Of a stretch of DNA of 39,463 nt, positions 1-8,861 are shown piece after piece. The position numbers were made by a program, and so were the translations under genes. Source of the stretch: Planctomycetaceae bacterium (GTDB lineage Bacteria; Planctomycetota; Planctomycetia; Pirellulales; Pirellulaceae); assembly GCA_020638975.1 (NCBI GenBank), contig JACKHN010000048.1, positions 1-39,463 of the forward strand, given 5' to 3'. The stretch's first letter is position 1. Each line of letters starts with the position of its first letter. The notes beneath the pieces are model-generated. The model saw only the letters and a list, made by a program, of their open reading frames with translations. It made no database searches and was not told the DNA's origin.

Positions 1-2572
1 GCCAGTCGAAGTAATCTCCAACGTCGGCGGCGGCAGCAAGAGTTCCAATGCTATGAAGGAAGGCAAGCTGGACTACATCAGCGGCGAAGAAGGCATCAAG
101 CACATGGCCGTCGCAGAGGGCTTTGAAGTCAGCCTGTTCGCGGATGAAGCTCAATTTCCGCAACTCGTGAACCCGGTGCAAATGCAGTTCGACACTAAGG
201 GTCGATTGTGGGCTGCCGTTTGGCCGACGTATCCGAAGTGGGAACCACTGAAGGAAATGAACGACGCCTTGATCATCGTTCACGATGACAACAGCGACGG
301 CAAAGCAGATCGCATCACCGAGTTTGCTCGCGTTCAGAATCCACTCGGCTTCGAGTTCTGGAACGGAGGCGTCATCGTGACATGTGCGCCGGAGATCCTG
401 TTTCTGAAAGACACCGATGGCGACGACGTGGCTGACGTTCGCACGATCATGCTGCAGGGCGTTGATTCATCGGATACCCATCACGGTGCGAACAATCTGA
501 TCTATGGCCCCGATGGTGCGATCTACTGGCAGAGCGGTGTGTTCATGCAACACAATCACGAACATCCGTGGGGACCTTCGCTGCAATCCGCCGCGTCCGC
601 CATGTATCGCTTCGATCCTCGCCGTTTCACGATCTCGCTGCACGCCAACAACTCGCCCAATCCACATGGCATCGCATTTGATCATTGGGGCTATCACTAC
701 GCGACGGACGGAACCGGCGGACGGGCTTATCAAGTCCGACCGGAAGGCAAGGGTTTTGCGATGCACGAACTGCTGAAGAAAGAGGTTCGTCCGGTGACCG
801 CCAGCGAGGTGGTCAGCAGCACGCATTTCCCCGAATCAATGCAAGGCGACTTCCTGATTTGTAACGTGATCGGTTTCCTTGGCATCAAACACTATCATCT
901 TGAGCGTAACGCTCAAACTGGTGTCGTGTGGGGCGAACCCGCGGGCGGCGATCTGACGGTCACAACAATTAACGCGGACGGCTCCACCACGCTCGACCAA
1001 TCACGCGGACTGTTGATGAGCGGCGACAAGAACTTCCGTCCTTCGGATGCGATCTTCGCACCGGATGGCTCGTTGTATTTCTGCGACTGGCACAATGCCA
1101 TCATCGGCCACATGCAACACAACGTTCGCGATCCAAACCGCGATCACGCACACGGCCGCATCTATCGCTTGACAGCGGTGGGCCGACCACTACAAGAGCC
1201 GGTTGCCATCGACGGCCAGCCCATCGCGGCCTTGCTGGAAAATCTGAAATCGCCAGTTGACTCAATTCGCCATCGGACTCGTGTTGAACTTAGCGAGCGA
1301 GATTCAGCGGAAGTGATCGCCGCGACGAAGCAATGGATCAAGACGCTTGATCCGAACGATCCGGCCGACGCACATCATTTGCTCGAAGCCCTGTGGCTTC
1401 ACCAACAGCACAACGTCAGAGACTATGCGTTGATGAGAGAGCTGTTGAAGTCCCCGGATCCTCATGCCCGAATCGCGGCCAACACCGTGAAGCACTTGTG
1501 GTTCAACGTGGAGAGCACGATGCGTGGCGGCGTGATTGCCGCTGAGAAGATGGCGGCTGCCGAGAAGTCCGGCATTCTCAGCGACACTCCCGAACTGACT
1601 ACGATTCGCGTCGGCACGATTCCTGAACGGATGCGGTACGACGTCACGGAACTGACCGTCAAGCCTGGCAAGAGAGTGAAGCTTACCTTTGCGAATCCCG
1701 ACTTCATGCCGCACAACATCCTGCTGGTAAAGCCCGGCACGGATAATGACATCGGACTGAAGGCGATGGCTCTAGGTGCGGGCGGTTTCGCAGTGAACTA
1801 TGTGCCGGCGAGCCCAGACATTCTTTGGTCCAGCAAGCTGGTTGATCATGGCCAGGAAGAAGTCATCGAATTCACGGCTCCGACAGAAGAAGGTGCGTAT
1901 CCTTACATCTGTTCATTCCCCGGTCATCACCTGCTGATGCGCGGCACCATGTATGTGACGAACAACTTGAAAGAGTTCCTCGTCAGGAACCCCAAGCCGG
2001 TGGTTAAAATCACTGAATGGAAAGTCAGCGACCTGCAGGAAGATGTGAAACGCGTCGGAGAGCACCGCAACTTTTTCCGAGGCCAGCAGTTGTTCACAAC
2101 ATTGGCCTGTGCACAGTGCCACAAGGTGACTGGTGCCGATGCAGTTCCCACCGCCATTCACAACCACGCAGGCCATTCGCACGGTCCGAGCCTGACGGTG
2201 GGTCCGGACTTGGCCGACGTCGTCAAGAAGTACAAAGGTGATGTGAAGGTCTTGTTGCAGGAGATTGTCGAACCTTCTCGCAATGTCGAAGAGAAGTATC
2301 GCAAATTTATGTTCGAATTGGATTCCGGCAAGTATATCTCTGGTAACATCGTCACCGAGGACGAAGAGACCGTGATCGTCCAAACAGGACCGACCGCAGA
2401 TCAGCAGCAGAAGATTGCGAAAAACGAGATCGAGTTTAGGCGCCCGTCACCGGTCTCGATCATGCCGGTAGGGATTCTCAACACCTTGGACAAAGAACAG
2501 ATTCTGGACCTGCTCGCGTACCTGCTTGCGACAGGAAAAGCTGATCATGCGGCGTTCAAGCAGTCGGATTAA
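1..2572 (+). CDS. PVC-type dehydrogenase / azurin-like / cytochrome c fusion protein (5' partial)
   Basis: The reading frame is open from base 2, so the gene enters from outside the window and the ATG at 53 is probably internal. Numbering from that ATG (839 residues), residues 1-380 resemble the beta-propeller 'membrane-bound dehydrogenase' module of planctomycetes, with repeated DxDGD- and APDGSLYF-type blades. An alpha-helical HEAT-like stretch follows at about 385-490. An azurin-like cupredoxin domain spans about 520-640: His554 and the loop CSFPGHHLLM, with Cys620, His625 and Met629, match a type-1 copper site. A cytochrome c domain follows, with CAQCH at 686-690. This suggests an exported sugar or alcohol dehydrogenase passing electrons through copper and heme to the respiratory chain. 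The substrate cannot be read from sequence. The sulfatase 175 bp downstream is in the same direction. Confidence 0.9.
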   Translation, partial: PVEVISNVGGGSKSSNAMKEGKLDYISGEEGIKHMAVAEGFEVSLFADEAQFPQLVNPVQMQFDTKGRLWAAVWPTYPKWEPLKEMNDALIIVHDDNSDGKADRITEFARVQNPLGFEFWNGGVIVTCAPEILFLKDTDGDDVADVRTIMLQGVDSSDTHHGANNLIYGPDGAIYWQSGVFMQHNHEHPWGPSLQSAASAMYRFDPRRFTISLHANNSPNPHGIAFDHWGYHYATDGTGGRAYQVRPEGKGFAMHELLKKEVRPVTASEVVSSTHFPESMQGDFLICNVIGFLGIKHYHLERNAQTGVVWGEPAGGDLTVTTINADGSTTLDQSRGLLMSGDKNFRPSDAIFAPDGSLYFCDWHNAIIGHMQHNVRDPNRDHAHGRIYRLTAVGRPLQEPVAIDGQPIAALLENLKSPVDSIRHRTRVELSERDSAEVIAATKQWIKTLDPNDPADAHHLLEALWLHQQHNVRDYALMRELLKSPDPHARIAANTVKHLWFNVESTMRGGVIAAEKMAAAEKSGILSDTPELTTIRVGTIPERMRYDVTELTVKPGKRVKLTFANPDFMPHNILLVKPGTDNDIGLKAMALGAGGFAVNYVPASPDILWSSKLVDHGQEEVIEFTAPTEEGAYPYICSFPGHHLLMRGTMYVTNNLKEFLVRNPKPVVKITEWKVSDLQEDVKRVGEHRNFFRGQQLFTTLACAQCHKVTGADAVPTAIHNHAGHSHGPSLTVGPDLADVVKKYKGDVKVLLQEIVEPSRNVEEKYRKFMFELDSGKYISGNIVTEDEETVIVQTGPTADQQQKIAKNEIEFRRPSPVSIMPVGILNTLDKEQILDLLAYLLATGKADHAAFKQSD

Positions 2573-2645
2573 GAGTAGTTGCCAGGGTGATCGCGGCTTT
2601 CGGTGGGTCGTTCGCAACGCAACCGACTGACGCCGAATCAAACAG

Positions 2646-2690
2646 AGGGAACGCAGAAACGTTGAGCAGCGAGACTCTGTTCCCTTTTGT
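2646..2690 (+). terminator. Possible weak hairpin terminator after the dehydrogenase gene
   Basis: AGGGAAC at 2646-2652 can pair with GTTCCCT at 2679-2685, followed by TTTTGTTT. The stem is only 7 bp and the loop is 26 nt, so this is a weak candidate, supported mainly by its place between two co-directional genes. Confidence 0.25.
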
Positions 2691-2746
2691 TTGAGATCTT
2701 GTCACCGAAGCCAGAGGTAAGATGCCACCGATAGAGAGAGACCGAT

Positions 2747-4522
2747 ATGAACCGTTTGTTCTTCGTCTTTTTTGCCTTGTCCTTGGCCGGCTTGGTTGCC
2801 CATGTCGAGGCGGAAACTACCCCGCCGAAGAAAGCCAGTCGTCCCAATGTCATCCTCGTGATGACCGATGATCAAGGCTATGGCGACCTGGCTTGCCATG
2901 GCAATCCAATCCTCAAGACTCCCAACCTGGACCAGCTACACCGCGAGTCCGTGCGTATGACGGACTTTCACGTCAGTCCGTTCTGCACACCCACGCGAGC
3001 GGCGTTGATGACCGGGCGTTATCCAGGGCGAACAGGTGCCTACCGGACCAGCAGTGGCCGCACGATGATGCACACGGACGAGCGAACGGTCGCGAACGTG
3101 TTTGCGGACGCGGGCTATGTCACGGGAATGGTTGGCAAGTGGCATCTTGGCGACAATGCTCCGCATCGTCCGCAGGACCGCGGGTTTCAGGATGTGGTCT
3201 GGCATCGTTGTGGCGGTGTCGGCCAGGCGTCGGATTACTGGGGTAACGATTACTTCGATGACACCTACGAGCGAAACGGGCAGTTTGAGAAGTTTCAAGG
3301 GTATTGCACCGACGTCTGGTTTCGGGAGTCGATTCGCTTCATCGAAGAGAATCAAAAGAATCCGTTCTTTCTGTATCTTGCGACAAACGCTCCACATGGT
3401 CCCTACATCGTCGATCGAAAATGGAGTCAGCATTATAATGCGATCGCGAAGTGGGGCAGCGGGGCGAATTTCTATGGGATGATCGCAAACTTCGATCACA
3501 ACCTGGGCGAACTGCGGCGGAGATTGGATGAGCTTGACCTCACCAACAACACGATCCTGGTGTTTATGACGGACAACGGGACAGCCAATGGGGGCAAATT
3601 CCACGGACTGGATTCGGAGGCTTTTGAAGGCTTCAATGCGGGTATGCGGGGCAAGAAGTCTTCCCTCTACGACGGCGGGCATCGTGTACCGTTCTTTATT
3701 CGATGGCCAGCAGTTGGCATTCTTGGCGGTCGCGACATCGATTCGCTCGCGGCCCATATTGATGTGCTGCCGACACTGGCCGAACTTTGTGGGATCAACG
3801 TACCTGCGAATCACCGCCCCGATGGCTCTTCTTTCGCCAAACAGTTGACCAACGGAGATGCTCCTCCTCATCGCGAATACTTGATCGTTCAGTTTCAGGG
3901 AGGAGCCCACTTTCGTGAGGCTCCTCAGGCGTGGAGCGACACGTGTGTCCTTCGGAAGAATTGGCGGCTGATCAACGGCCAAGAACTCTATGACATGCAG
4001 GCTGACCCTGCGCAGCGCAACAATGTGGCGACGGATCATCCGGAGATCGTCAATCAGTTGCGCGAGCAGTATCTGCCGTTTTGGGATTCCGTTTCGCCTC
4101 GAATGACGCCGGTGCGCATTGACCTTGGTAATCCAGCAAACAACCCAACCGTGCTATGTTCACAGGACTGGTACCTGCCCAATGGCAACCCGCCGTGGAA
4201 CTTCGGCTCGATCAGGAAACTGCCAAAGACGACTGGGCCATGGATGGTCAACGTTAAGGTGCCGGGACGTTATCGACTGACGCTGCGTCAGTTGCCCAAG
4301 GAGGCCGACGCACAGATCAAGGCCGTGCGGGCCAGGGTCGTGATTGCCGGGCAGGAACGAACCAGGGAAGTGGAACCCGGCAGCAAAGGCGTCGTATTTA
4401 ACATCGACCTGCCAGCGGGACCAACGGAACTGCTGACGTATCTGTATGACGAGAATGATCGCGCCGGAGGAGCGTATTTCACGGAGGTGGAACGACTCTC
4501 GTCGGGTCCGCGAAGGCGTTGA
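2747..4522 (+). CDS. Secreted sulfatase (S1 family), sulfatase 1 of 5
   Basis: 591 residues with an N-terminal signal peptide (hydrophobic core about 4-20). The metal-binding DDQG lies at 41-44. The maturation motif is CTPTR at 80-84, in which Cys80 would be converted to formylglycine, the catalytic residue that hydrolyses sulfate esters. GKWHLG at 130-135 and TDNG at about 275-278 are further family landmarks. After about residue 450 an extra beta-rich domain follows that is not part of the catalytic core. The ATG at 2747 is preceded by a purine-rich GAGAGAG, and the signal peptide supports this start. The likely substrate is a sulfated polysaccharide or oligosaccharide in the periplasm or outside the cell; the exact substrate is not deducible. 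Another sulfatase follows directly. Confidence 0.93.
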   Translation: MNRLFFVFFALSLAGLVAHVEAETTPPKKASRPNVILVMTDDQGYGDLACHGNPILKTPNLDQLHRESVRMTDFHVSPFCTPTRAALMTGRYPGRTGAYRTSSGRTMMHTDERTVANVFADAGYVTGMVGKWHLGDNAPHRPQDRGFQDVVWHRCGGVGQASDYWGNDYFDDTYERNGQFEKFQGYCTDVWFRESIRFIEENQKNPFFLYLATNAPHGPYIVDRKWSQHYNAIAKWGSGANFYGMIANFDHNLGELRRRLDELDLTNNTILVFMTDNGTANGGKFHGLDSEAFEGFNAGMRGKKSSLYDGGHRVPFFIRWPAVGILGGRDIDSLAAHIDVLPTLAELCGINVPANHRPDGSSFAKQLTNGDAPPHREYLIVQFQGGAHFREAPQAWSDTCVLRKNWRLINGQELYDMQADPAQRNNVATDHPEIVNQLREQYLPFWDSVSPRMTPVRIDLGNPANNPTVLCSQDWYLPNGNPPWNFGSIRKLPKTTGPWMVNVKVPGRYRLTLRQLPKEADAQIKAVRARVVIAGQERTREVEPGSKGVVFNIDLPAGPTELLTYLYDENDRAGGAYFTEVERLSSGPRRR

Positions 4523-4628
4523 ATCTGTTAGACGGTCGTTGAAAAGTCGCTTCAAAAGATCCCGGTAGCCCGAACAGGCTGCGCGACCTTTGGGGCAGCG
4601 AACACGCCCAATACATTGGAGTCACACT

Positions 4629-6578
4629 TTGAAGCGATTACTAATTGCGATCTGTTTGCTCGCAGGAGTGATGTTGCACGCCGAGGCTGCCCAACCGAAC
4701 ATCGTTGTCATCTTCATTGATGACATGGGCTTCGCCGATCCGAGCTGCTTTGGTAATCCGTTGATCAAGACGCCGAACATCGACAAGCTCGCGGCTCAAG
4801 GCATCAAGTTGACTAACTTTTACGTCAACTCGCCGATCTGTTCCGCCTCGCGAGTCGCGCTCACCACCGGGCAATATCAGGGGCGCTGGAAAATCCATTC
4901 GTTCCTGAACACACGGGCTGGCAATGCGAATCGCGGCATGGCTGACTATCTCGACGCGTCCGCCCCGACGACAGCAAAGAAGTTGAAGACCGCTGGCTAC
5001 GCAACCGCTCATTTCGGCAAATGGCACATGGGAGGCGGTCGTGATGTCGACGACGCACCGCTACCTCAAGCCTACGGATTCGACGAATCCCTGGTTTCCT
5101 TCGAAGGTCTGGGCGACCGAATCATCGAGAACAACCCCAACGCGATCGAACGAGCGAAAGCTCTCGGTCATGGAGAGATCATTCCCTGCGAGCGCTGGGA
5201 GCGAATGCAGATTCAGACAGATCGCACGATCGATTTCATTCGCCGCCACCGCGAGGGCCCCTTCTACGTGCGGCTGTTTCCGAACGACGTTCACGACGCG
5301 CACGTGCCGCTTCCCGGCAGTGCCGACAAATTCAAGTCCGTTTCCGACGATCCCTATGTTCGCGATTTTTTCGGCGTCCTCGAAGAGATGGACAATCAGA
5401 TCGGGCGAGTGATCGCGACGATTGATGAATTGAATCTCGGCAAGAAGACGTTGATCCTCTTCACAAGCGACAACGGTCCCACCGACTGGCCGAAGAAATA
5501 CCTGACAGGCCCGCCGGCCGGTTCCACCGGTCCTTACCGAGGTCGAAAATGGTCGCTGTTCGAAGGCGGCATCCGCATGCCCTTCATCGCACGCTGGACC
5601 GATACGATTCCCGCCGGCAGCGAAGACACGACCAGCGTGGTCAGCGCGATTGATCTTTCTCCAACCATTTGTCGATTCGCGGGAGTTCCTGTTGAGGACA
5701 ACCTAGACGGTCTGGATCGTGGCGACGTTCTTCTCGGCCATCCGTCCCAACGGGCTAAACCCGTGTTCTGGCAATACGGCCATCCGCACGCGATCCTTAA
5801 GGGCGGCAAACCGGAGCACCAGAGTCCCACCTTCGCGATGCGCGACGACCGCTGGAAGTTCCTCACCAATCCCGATGGCAGCGAAGCCCAGCTGTTCGAT
5901 CTCGAAGCGGACGAGGGCGAGACCACCAATCTTCTCGCCCAACAACCCGCGCGTGCTACCGCGATGGCCGCTGAAATCTCCGCGTGGGCCGACAACCTGG
6001 GCTATGCGTTCGATAAAGACGCTCCACTCACCGCGCCCGGCCCGACGATTGCGATCCTTGCCAGTGACCAGCTGCTTCGTTTTGTGAACCATGGTGTCAA
6101 GGGCGACACGGCTTCACTTCAGTTGGATGGAAAATCATGGCTCGACCTCCCGGCGTTTCGCGCGCCGAAAGTGGCAGGCGGCTGCTCACTTCAGATCAAG
6201 GGCACGATTCGCTCCGACTCGCCTCCCGGTGTCATTCTGGCTCACGGCGGCAGTCGAGCCGGCTACAGCGTTTACTTGAATGAAGGCCATTTGTGTTTCG
6301 CCGCATGCGTGAACGAAAAACGCACGTTGGTTCGTTCTACGGCCGCGATCGCAGGTTCCACCAATTTCGAAGCGAACTGGAATCCCAACGGCGAGATGTT
6401 ACTTAAAATCAACGGCAAGGTCGTGGGGAAGGAGCAAGCAGGCATCATGCAACTCGAACCCGGCGACTCCATTCAAATCGGTGCTGACCTGAACGAACCG
6501 GTGGGAGACTACAATACGCCGAACTACTTTTCCGGCACGATTGAGGATCTCACGTTCAAATATCCAAATGGAACATAA
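4629..6578 (+). CDS. Secreted sulfatase (S1 family) with CSASR motif and C-terminal ConA-like domain, sulfatase 2 of 5
   Basis: The best start is TTG at 4629: GGAG lies at 4618-4621, seven bases upstream, and a clean signal peptide (KRLLIAICLLAG) begins at the next codon. An upstream TTG at 4590 would add 13 polar residues before it. From 4629 the protein has 649 residues, with DDMG at 31-34 and CSASR at 71-75. In this motif Ala replaces the Pro of the classical C-x-P-x-R, so maturation by the usual machinery is likely but not certain. FTSDNG marks the second half of the active site. Residues from about 480 form a separate LamG/ConA-like domain that may bind the polysaccharide substrate. The gene is co-directional with the previous sulfatase, 106 bp away. 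Confidence 0.92.
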   Translation: MKRLLIAICLLAGVMLHAEAAQPNIVVIFIDDMGFADPSCFGNPLIKTPNIDKLAAQGIKLTNFYVNSPICSASRVALTTGQYQGRWKIHSFLNTRAGNANRGMADYLDASAPTTAKKLKTAGYATAHFGKWHMGGGRDVDDAPLPQAYGFDESLVSFEGLGDRIIENNPNAIERAKALGHGEIIPCERWERMQIQTDRTIDFIRRHREGPFYVRLFPNDVHDAHVPLPGSADKFKSVSDDPYVRDFFGVLEEMDNQIGRVIATIDELNLGKKTLILFTSDNGPTDWPKKYLTGPPAGSTGPYRGRKWSLFEGGIRMPFIARWTDTIPAGSEDTTSVVSAIDLSPTICRFAGVPVEDNLDGLDRGDVLLGHPSQRAKPVFWQYGHPHAILKGGKPEHQSPTFAMRDDRWKFLTNPDGSEAQLFDLEADEGETTNLLAQQPARATAMAAEISAWADNLGYAFDKDAPLTAPGPTIAILASDQLLRFVNHGVKGDTASLQLDGKSWLDLPAFRAPKVAGGCSLQIKGTIRSDSPPGVILAHGGSRAGYSVYLNEGHLCFAACVNEKRTLVRSTAAIAGSTNFEANWNPNGEMLLKINGKVVGKEQAGIMQLEPGDSIQIGADLNEPVGDYNTPNYFSGTIEDLTFKYPNGT

Positions 6579-6602
6579 CTCAGGCTGTGAATTTATCGTG
6601 GC

Positions 6603-6650
6603 GTAAGCTTCCAGCTTGCGGTTATTCGATCCGGCAAGCTGGAAGCTTAC
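6603..6650. repeat. Palindromic intergenic repeat (17-bp perfect arms)
   Basis: GTAAGCTTCCAGCTTGC at 6603-6619 is perfectly repeated in reverse at 6634-6650, around a 14-base loop. It lies between the stop of sulfatase 2 and the SUMF1-ankyrin gene. It could end transcription, but its form matches a dispersed REP-like element rather than a dedicated terminator, because no T-tract follows directly. Confidence 0.85.
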
Positions 6651-6678
6651 CCCACGTCTTTTTCTACGAGGCCGATGA

Positions 6679-7812
6679 ATGAAAGCGGAATTGATCAGTT
6701 CGAGCGGCGCGCGCCTGATCCTGGTGACTCCCGGTTCGTTTATCATGGGAAGTCCGCCGAGTGAACAGGGGCACATGCCCTGGGAGGAAGAGCGTGAGGT
6801 AACGTTGTCGCATGAGTTCTATCTCGGCGCGACACCCGTGACGCAGGCGCAGTACGAACGGGCAACCGGCGAGAACCCAACAGTCCACCCAGCAGCCGGC
6901 AAGGATGCGCCCGTCGACTCGGTGAGCTGGGACATGGCCGGCGCGTTCTGTAGCAAGTTGACCGAGCTTGACCGCCAAGCCGGAGTGCTTCCCGAAGGAT
7001 GGGAGTATCGGCTACCGACCGAAGCAGAATGGGAGTACGCTTGCCGGGCGGGCAACCAGGAGGCGAGATATGGCGACGCCGATTCGATCGCCCTCGATCA
7101 GATAGCTTGGTATCTCGACAACGCTGAGGGCCGTCCGCACACGGTTGGCCAGAAGGTGCCCAACGCTTGGGGATTCCATGACATGCTGGGTAACGTCTGC
7201 GAATGGTGTCAGGACTGGTTTTGGCGGGCGAATCCCTGTCGCGCGGTGCGAGGTGGCAGTTATTACAACACGGCCGCCGCGTGCCGCGCCGCTCGACGCG
7301 AAGGCTGGATGCCGGGCAATCGCGGGCGGTATTGCGGCATGCGTGTACTTGCCGCTCCGGTGGGCCCTTTCGAGTTGACTCCACCCGTGGATGATTTCAC
7401 TGCACCTTCTAGAAAACCTTCCCTCTTCGACGCTTTCGATGCAAAGGACTATGCACTCGCGGAAAGAATTCTGGCGGAGAACCCGGAGGCGCTCGAAGGC
7501 TTAGACGGTATACCACCCTCATTGCACGCGTGCATCTACACAGACCGGTCGGAGCTGTTCCAGTGGCTGCTGGACCACGGCGCGGCTATCGAACGGCGCG
7601 AGCAGGATTACGGTGCGACACCTCTTACAACCGCGATCGTCATGCGTCACAAGCGGATCATCCAGATCTTGCTTGATCGAGGCGCCGACACATCAAGAGC
7701 CATGGACGTTGCGCTGAGGGGATCGGCCGGTGACTTCGAAGCCGACCCCAGCCTTGACCGCGAAGGATACGGGGAAATCGTCGAGCTGCTTCGAACACTT
7801 GGAGTCAAATAG
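6679..7812 (+). CDS. SUMF1 (formylglycine-generating-enzyme-like) domain fused to ankyrin repeats
   Basis: 377 residues. ATG at 6679 is preceded by GAGG at 6668-6671, seven bases away. Residues 10-240 are a SUMF1/FGE-sulfatase fold with typical motifs: FIMGSP, VTQAQYE, LPTEAEWEYACRAG and GNVCEW. Residues about 250-377 hold two to three ankyrin-type repeats (LFQWLLDHGAAIERRE, IIQILLDRGADTSRAM). No signal peptide is seen, so it is probably cytoplasmic. True aerobic FGE uses two cysteines in the segment GGSYxCxxxxC. Here the segment is GGSYYNTAAAC (192-202), so the first Cys is Asn197 and only Cys202 remains. Despite the adjacent sulfatases it is therefore unlikely to be their maturase by the known copper mechanism. 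SUMF1 domains also occur in non-FGE proteins. Its true role is unknown. Confidence 0.88.
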   Translation: MKAELISSSGARLILVTPGSFIMGSPPSEQGHMPWEEEREVTLSHEFYLGATPVTQAQYERATGENPTVHPAAGKDAPVDSVSWDMAGAFCSKLTELDRQAGVLPEGWEYRLPTEAEWEYACRAGNQEARYGDADSIALDQIAWYLDNAEGRPHTVGQKVPNAWGFHDMLGNVCEWCQDWFWRANPCRAVRGGSYYNTAAACRAARREGWMPGNRGRYCGMRVLAAPVGPFELTPPVDDFTAPSRKPSLFDAFDAKDYALAERILAENPEALEGLDGIPPSLHACIYTDRSELFQWLLDHGAAIERREQDYGATPLTTAIVMRHKRIIQILLDRGADTSRAMDVALRGSAGDFEADPSLDREGYGEIVELLRTLGVK

Positions 7813-8069
7813 CACTTGGCAAGGTTTGCAGCGAGCTGGCTACAGCGTTCATTCGAAACGAGAGTGACGACAATTCAGCCGCGTTGCACGACCTTGCCTT
7901 GCCGCCGCGCGTGCCCACGGACTTTAGTCTGGATCACGTAAAGAGTTCGCGCGGAGCGCTGCCACCAGCTGATGTGTCCTGGCACCGATTGTTCGCCGTT
8001 TCAGTTTGCAGCTCCATCGACTAAAATGATCTGTGTTCAATCTGATTTAGAAAGAATGATGAGGTTAAC

Positions 8070-8303
8070 ATGACCACGAACACGGAACTCCAAGGCACGA
8101 TCGTCGCTGGACGAATCGAACTGGATCAACCGGTCGAGCTTCCTGACAGTTCACGAGTCGCTGTCACGCTTCGTCGCATCGTGCAACCGGCAACCACCGA
8201 CCGCCGCGAAGCTTGGCAGCGGCTGAAGCGGCGGCTGAGCGAGCGGCCGATTCACGCTGGCGGCGAGAAGTTCGTGCGGAACGATCTTTATGAACGCGAT
8301 TGA
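8070..8303 (+). CDS. Antitoxin of a type II toxin-antitoxin pair (VapB-like)
   Basis: 77 residues; GAGG sits five bases before the ATG. The N-terminus (LQGTIVAGRIELDQPVELPD) resembles the short beta-strand antitoxin family often encoded before PIN toxins in planctomycetes and cyanobacteria. The C-terminal half is highly charged, as expected for the toxin-binding tail. Its last 14 bases overlap the start of the downstream PIN gene, the usual translational coupling of such pairs. The protein would neutralise the toxin and probably repress the shared promoter. I infer function from context plus family resemblance; no DNA-binding motif is certain. Confidence 0.8.
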   Translation: MTTNTELQGTIVAGRIELDQPVELPDSSRVAVTLRRIVQPATTDRREAWQRLKRRLSERPIHAGGEKFVRNDLYERD

Positions 8304-8709
8304 CACCAACGTGCTGGTCTATTCCTTCGACACAGATGATCCGATTCGCCAGCAGCAAGCCATCGAGTTGATCGACCGACTCAGCGAGAAGCCAGACGAT
8401 ACGGTTTTGCCGTGGCAGGTGATCGTGGAATGCCTCGTCTGTCTGCGGCGGTGGGTGGACCGTGGACGACTGTCGGCGAGCGATGTGGATCAACACATGG
8501 CCGACGTTTCGGTTTTGTTTCCAGTCGCGATGCCGTCGATGAACATGATTCCGAGTTCACTCGGATTAACGTCCCGGCACAGCTTGTCACACTGGGACAG
8601 TCTGCTGATCGCGGCCTGCATCGAAGCCAACGTCGAGACGCTATACTCGGAAGACCTTGGCGATGGCGAGCAATATGACTCGGTGACTGCTGTGAATCCA
8701 TTTGCCTGA
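8290..8709 (+). CDS. vapC: PIN-domain ribonuclease toxin (VapC family)
   Basis: 139 residues, the usual size for VapC. The four acidic residues of the PIN active site are visible: Asp5 (IDTNVLVY), Glu47 (VIVECLV), Asp103 (HWDSLLIAA) and Asp122 (SEDLGDG). They would coordinate Mg2+ or Mn2+ for RNA cleavage; VapC toxins usually cut tRNA or rRNA. The start overlaps the antitoxin gene by 14 bases. The reading frame is intact and all catalytic residues are kept, so the toxin is probably functional. An IS4-family element lies 106 bp downstream, and a relic of a different PIN toxin lies just beyond it. Confidence 0.92.
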   Translation: MNAIDTNVLVYSFDTDDPIRQQQAIELIDRLSEKPDDTVLPWQVIVECLVCLRRWVDRGRLSASDVDQHMADVSVLFPVAMPSMNMIPSSLGLTSRHSLSHWDSLLIAACIEANVETLYSEDLGDGEQYDSVTAVNPFA

Positions 8710-8815
8710 CGAAGGCGCGTGTTGATAGAAGCCTTGAACGAGTTCCTTGATGCGTTCTGAGAATTCCAGGCGAGCGACAAAGGTCAGATGGAGTTGTGCC
8801 TGCCGTGGCTGGAAT

Positions 8816-8849
8816 CAACGGCTCCTGGAACGAATGGCACTGCCGGTTG
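8816..8849 (+). repeat. Terminal inverted repeat of the IS4 element, left end
   Basis: Begins CAACGG and ends GCACTGCCGGTTG. It is the reverse complement of 10476-10509 with two mismatches, both in the outer nine bases. Confidence 0.85.
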
Positions 8850-8861
8850 GCTCACAAGGGT

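Noticed and set aside
2936..4039. 367-codon open frame on the minus strand
   Set aside because: Shadow of sulfatase 1, whose catalytic motifs are all on the plus strand.
8710..8815. Possible minus-strand remnant (LTFVARLEFSERIKELVQGF) next to the IS
   Set aside because: The peptide looks protein-like, but no family is recognisable and it overlaps the vapC 3' region in antisense; too short to support.
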